Origin: Halobacteriovoraceae bacterium
Lineage (GTDB): Bacteria; Bdellovibrionota; Bacteriovoracia; Bacteriovoracales; Bacteriovoracaceae
Assembly (NCBI GenBank): GCA_002707495.1
Contig: PAMZ01000006.1
Location: 248,001 to 312,000 of the forward strand
Direction: 5' to 3'
DNA length: 64,000 nt
A program made the position numbers and the translations under genes. Below, piece after piece: positions 1-8,543 of the stretch. Positions within the stretch are counted from its first letter, which is position 1, and each line of letters begins with the position of its first letter. Below the pieces are notes generated by a model. It made no database searches and was not told where the DNA came from. It worked only from the letters and a program-made list of their open reading frames with translations.

Positions 1-700
1 TGTGCCATAAAGGCCAACTATGATCTAAAGTTTCTTCACATGATTGAAGCCTATTAGAAATTTGAAGAATTCTAAAATCAAAAACCTCAATACTTTTAGC
101 TGATACACTCAAATCATTGATCAATTTATTTTTCTCAACTTGGGAAACTGCAACTATTTTATCAAAGCTTTTGATACACCATTTATAATAAGCTTTAGCT
201 AAAAAATTTTTTGATTCCTGTCCTTTCAAAGAAGCGGATATAAGATTGAAAGTTTTAGATTTTCTAATTCCGTAATCAATAAGCTCTGGGAAAAAATCAT
301 ATCGACAAAGAAACAAATGCTCTGCCGTTAACCAAAGTCTGACATTGTGAAACTTAGACCAAGGTTGATAGCCAAGAATAGGTAGAATAAAGCTTCTTAC
401 CTGCTGAGGATACTTTTTTACCAAAGCTTTAATTTTCTCATCCACACTCTCTGACGCATAGACGAGTTCAATCGTTTTATGACGGTTAATTAGACTTTGA
501 ATTAACGGGTAAACCTGTTCTAACTCACCTTCCGAAGAGACCTCAAAAGCAAAGTCGGCCCTCTCCAAAAGTGGCCGTCTAAGAAGATTATTGTGTTCAA
601 ATTCTACCCGTGCTTTAGCCTTCTTTGAGACCAAGGGAAGCAGATGCCTGACGATGGGATATATAACCACCCTAAATATATTATATAGATAGTAAATCAC
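1..700 (-). CDS. waaA: 3-deoxy-D-manno-octulosonic acid (Kdo) transferase, partial (3' end outside window)
   Basis: This open frame runs off the left edge, and about 233 residues are visible. The N-terminus (VIYYLYNIFRVVIYP) is a hydrophobic membrane anchor followed by basic residues, as in WaaA/KdtA. The next stretch (EVSSEGELEQVYPLIQSL) matches the family's first Rossmann strand and its acidic catalytic region. The family transfers Kdo from CMP-Kdo to lipid A precursor at the inner membrane. The start is a GTG at 700 that overlaps the end of the upstream heptosyltransferase gene by 20 bases. This start gives the expected anchor at the right distance, with AGAG about 11 bases upstream. The neighbouring GT9 gene supports an LPS core role. 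The acceptor-binding C-terminal half is not in the window, so the mono- or bifunctional nature cannot be judged. Confidence 0.82.
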   Translation of the reverse strand, partial: MIYYLYNIFRVVIYPIVRHLLPLVSKKAKARVEFEHNNLLRRPLLERADFAFEVSSEGELEQVYPLIQSLINRHKTIELVYASESVDEKIKALVKKYPQQVRSFILPILGYQPWSKFHNVRLWLTAEHLFLCRYDFFPELIDYGIRKSKTFNLISASLKGQESKNFLAKAYYKWCIKSFDKIVAVSQVEKNKLINDLSVSAKSIEVFDFRILQISNRLQSCEETLDHSWPLWH

Positions 701-1733
701 CTAATAATTTCTCTTTTAGAATACTGTAAACGCTTGCTGGTTTAATATCAAGCATACACTGATGCTGTTCTCGATGACAGGGTCGCTTTCCCGTAGTTGA
801 ACATGGGGAGCAACTAGCCTCAGAGTAAAAAAGCCTCGATTTTTCTAGGTGCGGTCTAAAACCAAAATCAGGTGAAGTTGAACCAAAAATGGCAAGACAA
901 GGAATTCCATAGCTCTCTGCCATATGCAAACTTCCCGTATCATTTGTAACGCAAAGACTCGCCTTACTAAAGTACTCAAATGTTTCAACTAGATTAAGCT
1001 TACCTTGCAAGTTCTTAACTCTACCAGAGTCTCCTGAGAGAGCTTGGCAATAGTGATCACTAGGTCCCGCTAATATCACAATTTTAAAATCTGAGAGCTC
1101 TTGATCTTCTAAAATGAGATCAATGAGATTTTGATATAATTCAATAGGCCATCTCTTAGACTCAAAAGAAGCTACAGGAGATATGATGATTATTTTTTCG
1201 TTTTTAATGGGTAGCTCGTTAATTTTTGTCAAAGTATCCGGACTTAAAGTCCCTTTTTTTCTTTCTAAATCTTTAAAGTCGAAACATGAGTTAGATAAAA
1301 ATTGGAAATCTTCAATGGTTCTTCTGTGCTGAGAGGAAAGGTTCTTTAAATAATTCTTTTTAAACTTAACAAGGACTTTTCTTCGAATTGAGCGCTTGTC
1401 TACTTTAATAAAAGGAGCCCTACTTATGAATGATAAAATGGCTGTTCTTGTATTGCCATGTAAGTCGAATACAAGATCAATTGAATTATGGGAAATCTTT
1501 TTGGCGGTTGATAAGAGCTGCTTTACATCTTTTAAACCTGAAGTTCTCTCATAGGTCCAAACTTGGTCTACCTCTGAGAGATTATTTACTAAAGGTGCAA
1601 ACTCTTTAGCTACCAAAAAACTTATATGGTAATCAGGCTTAATATGTTTAAGCCATCTGACGAAAGAAGTTTGAATGACAATATCACCTAAACTTGAAAA
1701 CCTAATAATGAGGATTCGTGGTTTAGAGCTCAA
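681..1733 (-). CDS. Glycosyltransferase family 9, ADP-heptose:LPS heptosyltransferase-like
   Basis: The protein has 350 residues, the normal length for the GT9/WaaC-WaaF family. The N-terminal motif ILIIRFSSLGDIVIQT is the classic start of the acceptor-side Rossmann fold. The C-terminal stretch TNDTGSLHMAESYGIPCLAIFGSTSP is the ADP-heptose binding region with the conserved GSLHMA and FGSTSP segments. The family adds L-glycero-D-manno-heptose to the LPS inner core. The start is a TTG overlapping the end of hemB by 11 bases, with GAAGAG upstream inside hemB. The following waaA gene overlaps its end. Whether it is heptosyltransferase I, II or another GT9 member cannot be decided from sequence alone. 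A Cys-rich patch (CSPCSTTGKRPC) near the C-terminus is common in WaaF-like proteins. Confidence 0.85.
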   Translation of the reverse strand: MSSKPRILIIRFSSLGDIVIQTSFVRWLKHIKPDYHISFLVAKEFAPLVNNLSEVDQVWTYERTSGLKDVKQLLSTAKKISHNSIDLVFDLHGNTRTAILSFISRAPFIKVDKRSIRRKVLVKFKKNYLKNLSSQHRRTIEDFQFLSNSCFDFKDLERKKGTLSPDTLTKINELPIKNEKIIIISPVASFESKRWPIELYQNLIDLILEDQELSDFKIVILAGPSDHYCQALSGDSGRVKNLQGKLNLVETFEYFSKASLCVTNDTGSLHMAESYGIPCLAIFGSTSPDFGFRPHLEKSRLFYSEASCSPCSTTGKRPCHREQHQCMLDIKPASVYSILKEKLLGDLLSI

Positions 1734-2703
1734 GTCTTGCGAACTCTTCTGTAAAATAACTTAGTATGATGTCAGCTCCAGCTCGCTTAAAGCTTGTCAG
1801 CATCTCCAGCATGACTTCTTGACCATCGATCCAGCCTTTTTCAGCCGCAGCCTTTACCATGGCATACTCTCCACTCACATTATAAGCAGCAATAGGGAGT
1901 TCCGTATTTTCTGAAAACCTTTGAATAATATCTAAATAACTTAATCCAGGTTTCACCATAACGATATCTGCTCCTTCCCTTTCATCTAATTTGAGTTCTC
2001 GTATCGCCTCCTGTGAGTTTCTAAAGTCCATTTGATAGGTTTTTTTATCCCCTGCTTTAGGAGCTGAATCTAGTGCTTCTCTAAATGGTCCATAAAATGA
2101 TGAAGCATATTTGGCAGTATAAGACATAATAAGGGTATTATGACTACCGTGCGAGTCTAGAGTTTTTCGAATAACAGAAACTCGTCCGTCCATCATATCG
2201 GAAGGTCCTATAATATCAGCTCCCGCCTGTGCTTCAACAAGTGCCATTTGTGCAAGAATTTCTAGCGTTTCATCATTTAGGATTTCGCCCGTTTGAGCAT
2301 CCACAAATCCATCGTGTCCATCGCTTGAATAAGGGTCAAGTGCAACATCCGCCATCACCAGTAGATCAGGACAAGCTTCTTTGACGGCTGCAATACCTCT
2401 GGGATTTAACCCCTCTGAATTAATAGCCTCTAAAGCACGCGAAGTTTTTTTCTTCTCCTCTATAACAGGGAAAAGCGAGACTGCCTTAACACCTAGGTCT
2501 TCAAGCTCTCGACATTTATCGACTAAATTATCGATTGAATACCTAAACTGACCAGGCATCGAGGTTATGGGTTGTTTAACTTGTGTGCCCTCACAGAAAA
2601 ACAAAGGCATTATTAAATCCTCCACCCCTAATCGTGTCTGAGCAATGAGGTCGCGAACTGAATGTGAGCTTCTATTTCTTCTTGGTCTATGGGTGATCTG
2701 CAT
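1723..2703 (-). CDS. hemB: Delta-aminolevulinic acid dehydratase (porphobilinogen synthase)
   Basis: The enzyme condenses two molecules of 5-aminolevulinate to porphobilinogen in heme and tetrapyrrole synthesis. The two Schiff-base lysines are visible in SYTAKYASSFYGPFR and in VMVKPGLSYLD. The metal-site segment reads DVALDPYSSDGHDGF, with Asp and no Cys cluster. This places it in the Mg-type group (as in Pseudomonas) rather than the Cys-ligated Zn group (as in E. coli). I chose the ATG at 2703 because AAGGGAG lies six bases upstream and the protein then begins at the family's usual position. A longer frame back to 2745 lacks a ribosome site. The length of 326 residues is normal. It overlaps sufE upstream by 17 bases and the GT9 gene downstream by 11, so translational coupling is likely. 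Confidence 0.95.
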   Translation of the reverse strand: MQITHRPRRNRSSHSVRDLIAQTRLGVEDLIMPLFFCEGTQVKQPITSMPGQFRYSIDNLVDKCRELEDLGVKAVSLFPVIEEKKKTSRALEAINSEGLNPRGIAAVKEACPDLLVMADVALDPYSSDGHDGFVDAQTGEILNDETLEILAQMALVEAQAGADIIGPSDMMDGRVSVIRKTLDSHGSHNTLIMSYTAKYASSFYGPFREALDSAPKAGDKKTYQMDFRNSQEAIRELKLDEREGADIVMVKPGLSYLDIIQRFSENTELPIAAYNVSGEYAMVKAAAEKGWIDGQEVMLEMLTSFKRAGADIILSYFTEEFARLEL

Positions 2704-3136
2704 TTTGAACTCCCTTAGCAACCAATGCTTGGTAAGCAACCCCATACATTTTGATTTGCTTTATCATACTTGCAAGACCATTGGTTCTATTCATTGATAA
2801 ATGATCTGTAATCCCAATTTTCTTTAAGTAGTCTGGCTCAAAGCTTAGAATTTCCTCTGGGGTGGCGTTTGAGTAGACCTCAACTAAAAGACTTATAATA
2901 CCTTTTACTATCATTGCATCACTTGAAGCTTCAAATTGAATTTTCCCATCTTTAAGCGAAGGGACTAGCCATACTTGAGACTGACATCCATTAATTTTAA
3001 ATTTCTCAGTTTGAAGTTCTTCTGAGATGTCCGATAGATTTTTTCCTTTTTGAATCAAATGACGATAGCGATCTTCCCAGTCATTAAACTGACCAAATTC
3101 ATCTATTAGTATATTGGCCCTAGTAGGTAAGTCCAT
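2687..3136 (-). CDS. sufE: SufE-like cysteine desulfuration protein
   Basis: SufE accepts persulfide sulfur from a SufS/CsdA cysteine desulfurase and hands it to the Fe-S scaffold. The key segment INGCQSQVWLVPS carries the sulfur-accepting cysteine. The following pattern (DAMIVKGIISLLVEVY, then GLASMIKQIK) follows the E. coli SufE fold from end to end. Two ATG codons are possible, at 3157 and 3136. I prefer 3136 because AAAAGGA lies ten bases upstream of it and it matches the family N-terminus. The longer form would have only seven more residues. It is the first gene of the overlapping minus-strand run sufE-hemB-GT9-waaA. No suf or isc scaffold gene is adjacent. A NifS-type desulfurase lies about 60 kb away, but pairing of the two is only a guess. 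Confidence 0.88.
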   Translation of the reverse strand: MDLPTRANILIDEFGQFNDWEDRYRHLIQKGKNLSDISEELQTEKFKINGCQSQVWLVPSLKDGKIQFEASSDAMIVKGIISLLVEVYSNATPEEILSFEPDYLKKIGITDHLSMNRTNGLASMIKQIKMYGVAYQALVAKGVQNADHP

Positions 3137-3206
3137 GAAATATCTATCCTTTTTCATTTCACAATAGCATATGCGGCAAGATTTTCACAATGCAAATTAT
3201 TTAAAG

Positions 3207-3229
3207 TTTTCGAGGCAAACCCTCGAAAA
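3207..3229. repeat. Perfect 9-bp inverted repeat in the leader of the GYF-domain gene
   Basis: TTTTCGAGG and CCTCGAAAA are separated by five bases. They lie between the divergent sufE and GYF-domain genes, just before AAGGAG (3238-3243). No U-run follows, so it does not look like a terminator. It could be an operator or a 5' UTR hairpin. Confidence 0.55.
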
Positions 3230-3256
3230 GAACTTGTAAGGAGTGGGAAAATTTCC

Positions 3257-4570
3257 ATGAATGAATTTAAAAACAATATTGACTTGGCCCCTTTGAGCGA
3301 TGAAACCATTGCAGAGCGAAAATATGCTCTCTCTGATTTATGGATGGCAAAGGATGAGAACAATGAAGTTTATGGTCCCTACCCAACAGATGAGCTAAGA
3401 GAATATTCTGGTAAGTACAAATACCTCTTTGATAATGTACTCGTTTACAATTTAGAGACTGAAAAATGGTATCGCTTCTTTGAAGTTAAGCATTTCCAAA
3501 GAAGAAAGCCTCAGCTGGTTTCAGCCCAAAATCTGATCTCAGATAATAATTTTTTTATACTCTCTAATGGCCAAAAGAAAGGCCCTTTTACCTTAGAAAA
3601 AATGCATGATTTACTCGCTACGGGTCACATAAACCCAAACACTCAAATCTCCCTAGATGGTGGTGAGTCTTGGATTAAACTTTATGAACATCATGCTTTT
3701 GACAGAAGGAATAAGAAAAAAAATGGTGATTTACCATTTATTCCAAACAAAGAGGTTCTCTTCAAGCAAGTTAAGCAATACGATACGAGAGCCGACGAAA
3801 GTGACCCTATCTTCCACCTTGCTTATATAAATTCTCAAAATCAAGCCAAAGCTCTAGACGAAAAAACTCAAACCCAAGCTGGTAGAACAGGAATTCTGAC
3901 CAAAACTCAGATTATGCAAAATCCTCAGTTCAATAAGAGCGACGAAAAAACAATCGTCGGTGAAAAAATTAAAATAGATATAAAGCAACCAGCCGATGTT
4001 CATGAAGGAAAATCTAATCTTGGAATTATTTTAGCAAGTCTCGTTTTAATGATCGGCTTAGGTTTTGGAGCAAATTTTTTCTGGCCTTCCCAGAACTCAA
4101 ATCCAGCCCAAGAAGCAAAAACAAGTTCTCAGGGAATCAATAATTCGGACCGCTCAATTTCTAAAAAGAACTCAACGACCAGAACGATAAAGCGTAAACC
4201 TGCTTCGAAGTCTAAGACTGAAAGAAGAAGACCACAAAGAATTCAACCAAAAAGATATATACCTAAGCCAAGGCGAGTTGAGCAAAGAGTAGAAGTCTAT
4301 AACGAGCCTGAAGAGCCGCTAGATGTTAATGACCCAGATGTTCAAGAAGAACTTACACGATCCCTCGCTGGCGATCTAGACGATCAAGGTCTCTACCCAG
4401 AAGAAATAGATCAGGGTTATGATGACGATCCGGAAGCTAATGATTCAATGCCTATTGATGATTACCAGGACGAATATCGGGATTCTGAGCCAGAAGTGCT
4501 TCAAGATGATAGCTACTACGACGAGCCACCTCCTGAAGATGATTATGGCTATGACGCAGAATACAACTAA
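3257..4570 (+). CDS. GYF_2-domain (DUF4339-like) membrane protein with acidic C-terminus
   Basis: This 437-residue protein has two GYF_2-like modules near residues 28-75 (LWMAKDENNEVYGPYP) and 97-145 (FFILSNGQKKGPFTLEKMHDLL). The second ends in the typical W-containing segment GGESWIKLYEH. A charged linker leads to one membrane helix at about 254-276. After the helix come a basic stretch rich in Arg, Lys and Pro and then a very acidic tail with many Asp, Glu and Tyr. GYF modules bind proline-rich peptides in other systems, and the partner here is unknown. The ribosome site AAGGAG stands 13 bases from the ATG, which is long, and a hairpin precedes it. Its position ahead of tmk-holB-ricT suggests co-transcription but not a shared function. 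The product is probably a cytoplasmic sensor or scaffold anchored in the inner membrane. Confidence 0.75.
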   Translation: MNEFKNNIDLAPLSDETIAERKYALSDLWMAKDENNEVYGPYPTDELREYSGKYKYLFDNVLVYNLETEKWYRFFEVKHFQRRKPQLVSAQNLISDNNFFILSNGQKKGPFTLEKMHDLLATGHINPNTQISLDGGESWIKLYEHHAFDRRNKKKNGDLPFIPNKEVLFKQVKQYDTRADESDPIFHLAYINSQNQAKALDEKTQTQAGRTGILTKTQIMQNPQFNKSDEKTIVGEKIKIDIKQPADVHEGKSNLGIILASLVLMIGLGFGANFFWPSQNSNPAQEAKTSSQGINNSDRSISKKNSTTRTIKRKPASKSKTERRRPQRIQPKRYIPKPRRVEQRVEVYNEPEEPLDVNDPDVQEELTRSLAGDLDDQGLYPEEIDQGYDDDPEANDSMPIDDYQDEYRDSEPEVLQDDSYYDEPPPEDDYGYDAEYN

Positions 4571-4617
4571 GCTTTTTTATTTTTACCCTTGATAAACTTT
4601 ACGGTAAGTTATCTTGA

Positions 4618-5301
4618 GTGAACGCTCAAGACTTCAAAGAAAATTACCCTCAATTTCAAGCACCCCAACAAGGGCAAGGCTTATTTATTTCTTTTGAAGG
4701 TATTGAGGGTTCCGGCAAATCCACGCAAATTCAAATTCTCTCTCAATACTTGAATGAGCAAGGATACCAGACAAGCGTCCTAAGAGAGCCTGGAGGGACG
4801 ATATTTGGTGAAAAACTCAGAGACGCCATTTTGAGTTCTAAAGAGAGTCTTTCTGCTTTGGCAGAAGCCCATCTTTTTGCATCAGCTCGTGCACAGCTTT
4901 TACACGAAAAAATTATTCCTAAGCTTAAAGACCCTAAAAATGTCATTTTATTGGACCGCTATATTGATTCCTCTTTTGCATATCAAGGAGTCGCTAGAGG
5001 ACTTGGGATCAATGAGATCTTAAGAATTCATCACACCTACCCTTTGTGCTTATTTCCACATACTACATTCTACTTGGCAATTTCCCCTGAGGATTCATTG
5101 AAACGCCAGGAAGCAAGAGGACAAGAAAGAGATTATTTTGAGTCTGAAAAATTCCAGTTCACTCAAAAGCTTTTCGAAGGTTTTGAAAAATGTTCTGAGG
5201 TTTTTAATCAAAGAATTGTCAAAATTGATGGGAATCAAACTCGAGAGGATGTATCAAAACAAATAAAAAAGACACTCTCAAATAGGAATCTTACTCCTTG
5301 A
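4618..5301 (+). CDS. tmk: Thymidylate kinase
   Basis: Thymidylate kinase phosphorylates dTMP to dTDP for DNA synthesis. The P-loop FEGIEGSGKST sits at residues 26-36, followed by the dTMP-binding REPGGT and the DRYIDSSFAYQG motif with the catalytic DR pair. The lid region carries QEARGQERDYFE. The only usable start is GTG at 4618. It gives about 17 extra residues before the P-loop compared with typical family members, and no ATG is available closer in. The 227-residue length is otherwise normal. It overlaps holB, and the order tmk-holB-ricT is also known from Firmicutes, which supports all three calls. Confidence 0.95.
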   Translation: MNAQDFKENYPQFQAPQQGQGLFISFEGIEGSGKSTQIQILSQYLNEQGYQTSVLREPGGTIFGEKLRDAILSSKESLSALAEAHLFASARAQLLHEKIIPKLKDPKNVILLDRYIDSSFAYQGVARGLGINEILRIHHTYPLCLFPHTTFYLAISPEDSLKRQEARGQERDYFESEKFQFTQKLFEGFEKCSEVFNQRIVKIDGNQTREDVSKQIKKTLSNRNLTP

Positions 5302-5303
5302 TT

Positions 5304-6005
5304 ATGAAAGGGCAAAAAATACTTCAAATTCTAAAAGACAATTATAAGGCTCATTCCCTCTCCCATCTCTACTTAATCGAGCCCCAATTCCAGGATAGTG
5401 AGCAACAAATAGCACATTTTTTGACAGATTTTTTAACTAGTTTGGGTGCGAAAGATCCCAAAAGACACGAAGACATCTTTTGGCTAGAGCCCACTGAAAA
5501 AAAACATTTCGTAAAAGATGAGATGGAGCCTCTTTACCTGTTTTTTAAACATCCAGCCCATACACTCAACAGAAAATTCCTCATTATAGAAAATGTTCTT
5601 AAAATAAGTGAAGTATGGATCAATAAGCTTCTAAAGGAATTTGAAGAGCCTGCCATAGATTTAACTATATTTGTCACAAACCCTGAAAAGGCAGAAGTTT
5701 TACCTACTCTCAGGTCAAGATCAATTCTACTCAGGCTGCCTTTACGAGCTAAACCTGTAACCCCCCTCTCTTTAGATGAGCGCCAGCTTGAATACAAGAA
5801 ACTTTGTAGTGATCACCTCTTCGATTTTGAAAGTATGAAAGCTTTTTTGGAGCGTATTTCAAAATATTTAGAAGAGGCTGGAGACTTTAGAGAGCTAGAA
5901 GAATTCAAGAATTTGATGAGCGCCATCTCTATTGACCGAGAGTATAATAACCCCTTGCAACATTCACAGTTTCGAATTTACACTTTTCTACAAAAAACTC
6001 TTTAA
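5304..6005 (+). CDS. holB: DNA polymerase III delta' -like clamp-loader subunit
   Basis: The protein has 233 residues. The central segment (RKFLIIENVLKISEVWINKLLKEFEEPA) and LPTLRSRSILLRLP are the sensor and SRC-like regions of the clamp-loader family. No Walker A motif is visible in the N-terminal part, which reads SHLYLIEPQFQDSEQQ, as expected for a non-ATP-binding delta' subunit. It is shorter than E. coli HolB (334 residues), so the C-terminal collar domain seems reduced. The frame can be extended back to a TTG at 5298 overlapping the tmk stop, but I prefer the ATG at 5304. Its place right after tmk is the strongest supporting context. It would work in the sliding-clamp loader with DnaX and HolA, which are not in the window. 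Confidence 0.8.
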   Translation: MKGQKILQILKDNYKAHSLSHLYLIEPQFQDSEQQIAHFLTDFLTSLGAKDPKRHEDIFWLEPTEKKHFVKDEMEPLYLFFKHPAHTLNRKFLIIENVLKISEVWINKLLKEFEEPAIDLTIFVTNPEKAEVLPTLRSRSILLRLPLRAKPVTPLSLDERQLEYKKLCSDHLFDFESMKAFLERISKYLEEAGDFRELEEFKNLMSAISIDREYNNPLQHSQFRIYTFLQKTL

Positions 6006-6065
6006 ATGACAACACTTGACTAGCTTGATCATTATTTTCACCCTATCATCTAAGCTGGAATTTAT

Positions 6066-7364
6066 ATGACAGAATCAAATAATCAATCAGATACTAACGA
6101 ATACGACTCAGAGCATACAAGAAAGGGAAAATTTAGTCCCAAAGAAGAAATAACCTCAGAAAACTGCAAATTTACCGAAGGTGAAGTTCTTCGTTTTGTA
6201 AAAGTCAGATTCCCAGGTCATGCCAGAAGCTATTCGTTTCTTGTGGGTGATAGGACCATAATGTATGGGCAAAAAGTTATTGCGATGAGTGATCGGGGTA
6301 TGGCCGTGGGTTATATCAATTCATTTGTTTATAATCTTCCTTTTAAACAGGAATTGCTTCCTTTGAGAAGTATAAAAAAAATTGCCACAGAAGAAGATAT
6401 CGCAGACGAAAAAGAAAATTATAAAAAACAAAAAGAAACTGAAACCATCTGCCAGAAACTTATTGAAAAGCACAATCTGGATATGAACCTTACCCATGTT
6501 GAGTTTACTCAATTTGGTAAAAAAGTTGTTTTCTATTTCGTTGCTCCTTCAAGAGTCGATTTTCGAGGGTTGGTAAAAGACCTTGTTGGTGAACTTCGAT
6601 TAAGAATTGAACTTCGCCAAATTTCAGTAAGAGATCGAGCTGCCTCCCAGGGAGCAGTAGGACCTTGCGGAAGAGAACTATGCTGCTCTTCCTTTTTAGG
6701 TAAATACGGTAATGTCAGTATAAAAATGGCTAAGAACCAAAATTTAACTTTAAACTATTCAAAACTTAACGGTGTCTGTGGTCAGTTAAAATGCTGTTTA
6801 AAGTATGAAGACGATGTTTATAGTTTTAAAAGAAAGAATTTGCCTCGAGAAGGTTCCTATATAAAGACGAAAAACGGAGACTCTGGACAAGTTAAAAAGC
6901 TAAATATTCTGTCCGAGCAATTTGATATGCTGACAGATAAAGGTGTCATAAAGTCCTATGTTGCAGATGAATTTGAATATGAGTATGAGGAAGGAACTTA
7001 TAAATTTCCGCGTAAATTCGACAATATCTCCCACCAAACTTCTGAAGTCATAGGGATAGAGAATTATGAGTCTCAATTAAAAGAAAGAAGAAGAGCTGAA
7101 TTCGAAAGATTGGATCAAATGGCACACAATTTTGCTATCGATAAAATTTCAGAAGTATCTGACTACTTACCAGAAAGAGAGCGATCAGATATGACAAAAG
7201 TTGAAGTGGCTCCAGAGCAGGTTTTTGAAAAAAGAATTATCAACAAGTCTGCCCCCCAAGACAGTTCTCATAACCGTAGTGACAATAGAGGCAGAAACCG
7301 CAGAGATGACAAACACAAGCCTCGTAGACGAAATAATCGTCACCATAAAAAAGGTCAATCTTAA
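6066..7364 (+). CDS. ricT: PSP1-domain protein, RicT (YaaT)-like
   Basis: The 432-residue protein carries the PSP1 core, with FTQFGKKVVFYFVAPSRVDFRGLVKDL in the middle. Two cysteine clusters follow: GPCGRELCCSSFL near residue 200 and GVCGQLKCCLKYED near 240. Cysteines of this kind are conserved in RicT, which binds Fe-S clusters in the Bacillus RicA-RicF-RicT complex affecting mRNA processing and development. The tail past residue 380 is strongly basic (Arg, Asn and His rich), which suggests nucleic-acid contact. The gene follows tmk and holB in the same order as in Bacillus subtilis, where yaaT lies next to holB. RicA and RicF homologues are not seen here, so the role in this organism is inferred from the family only. 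Confidence 0.85.
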   Translation: MTESNNQSDTNEYDSEHTRKGKFSPKEEITSENCKFTEGEVLRFVKVRFPGHARSYSFLVGDRTIMYGQKVIAMSDRGMAVGYINSFVYNLPFKQELLPLRSIKKIATEEDIADEKENYKKQKETETICQKLIEKHNLDMNLTHVEFTQFGKKVVFYFVAPSRVDFRGLVKDLVGELRLRIELRQISVRDRAASQGAVGPCGRELCCSSFLGKYGNVSIKMAKNQNLTLNYSKLNGVCGQLKCCLKYEDDVYSFKRKNLPREGSYIKTKNGDSGQVKKLNILSEQFDMLTDKGVIKSYVADEFEYEYEEGTYKFPRKFDNISHQTSEVIGIENYESQLKERRRAEFERLDQMAHNFAIDKISEVSDYLPERERSDMTKVEVAPEQVFEKRIINKSAPQDSSHNRSDNRGRNRRDDKHKPRRRNNRHHKKGQS

Positions 7365-7370
7365 TAAGCC

Positions 7371-8543
7371 ATGAATATTCTGCATACCTCTGATTGGCAC
7401 CTTGGCAAAAAACTCTATAAACAAGACAGAAAAGCAGAACATGAATTGTTTATCGATTGGCTCATACAAACGATAAAAAAAGAAAACGTTGATGTTTTAA
7501 TCATCGCTGGTGATATTTTTGACAGCCCTACCCCTCCAAATTATGCCCAAAAAATGTTTTTTGACTTTATCTCAAAGCTGGAAGCTATTGAAGGGCTCAC
7601 CACTTTAGTTATTGCGGGAAACCATGATTCGGCTAGTTTGTTAGATATCCCAAAATATTTTTTTGAAAAGTCTCGCTGTTATCTTTTTCCCTACCTAAAA
7701 GAGGACCCCGAAGAAAACGAATTTATTGTTACCAAAGGAGATATGAGCGTTGGTTTTCAAACTCTCCCCTATTTTAGAAATTATGAATTGATCAATATGC
7801 TTAAAGAGAATGAACAAGCAGATTCATTTTTTAAAAATCGTTTCTCTCGATGGTCATTTCAAGAGGAGTTGCACCACAAAATTCTGATCGCCCACCATGG
7901 CTTTGGAAAATACTCTAGTGCCGGAAGTGAGCATGCTATTTACTTATCCGGCTTAGACTATTTTCCACTTGAGTGGCTGACTCCCCATTTCGATTATTGC
8001 GCTCTTGGACATATCCATAAAAAGCAGACTCTAAATGAAAATCCTCCCATTATCTACCCAGGTTCACCGATACCGCTAAGATTTAGTGAGTCCAACCAAA
8101 AGTATGTCTCTCTTTTAAAGCTTGGTAAAACTGAAAAATTTCAAAAATACATTGAAATTCCAAGTTTTCGAAAACTTATCAGGGTTAAAAGTGACCAATC
8201 TAATTATATTAATAAGCTCTCCCAAGAACTCGAGAATATCAGCGAGGACGACTTAACAGCTTTTCTAGAAGTCGAAATTACATTAAACGAACCAGTATCG
8301 GGAATGGCAGATAATATTCGACAATTCATCCAAACAAAAAATATAGAACTTATTGCTTTCAGGCCTATAATGAGTTTCGATGAGGCACAAAATGATGAAG
8401 ATATTTCGACACTAGATAATTTAAATATGTTTGACCTTTTTAAACAATACTATTTTTTAAGATTTCCAGAAGCGGATGAAATCCCGGACGAAATCATGCA
8501 AGGATTCAAAGATCTTGTTGAAGAGTCTAGAGGTCTTGAATGA
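7371..8543 (+). CDS. sbcD: Exonuclease SbcCD, nuclease subunit D
   Basis: SbcD is the Mre11-type Mn-dependent nuclease that, with SbcC, cleaves hairpins and blocked DNA ends. The phosphoesterase motifs are all visible: HTSDWHLGK at the N-terminus, IAGDIFDSPTP near residue 47, IAGNHDSAS near 82, HHGFGKYSS near 173 and ALGHIHKKQ near 215. The length of 390 residues is normal. The gene overlaps sbcC by four bases (ATGA), the usual sbcDC arrangement, so the two products are made together. Confidence 0.95.
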   Translation: MNILHTSDWHLGKKLYKQDRKAEHELFIDWLIQTIKKENVDVLIIAGDIFDSPTPPNYAQKMFFDFISKLEAIEGLTTLVIAGNHDSASLLDIPKYFFEKSRCYLFPYLKEDPEENEFIVTKGDMSVGFQTLPYFRNYELINMLKENEQADSFFKNRFSRWSFQEELHHKILIAHHGFGKYSSAGSEHAIYLSGLDYFPLEWLTPHFDYCALGHIHKKQTLNENPPIIYPGSPIPLRFSESNQKYVSLLKLGKTEKFQKYIEIPSFRKLIRVKSDQSNYINKLSQELENISEDDLTAFLEVEITLNEPVSGMADNIRQFIQTKNIELIAFRPIMSFDEAQNDEDISTLDNLNMFDLFKQYYFLRFPEADEIPDEIMQGFKDLVEESRGLE

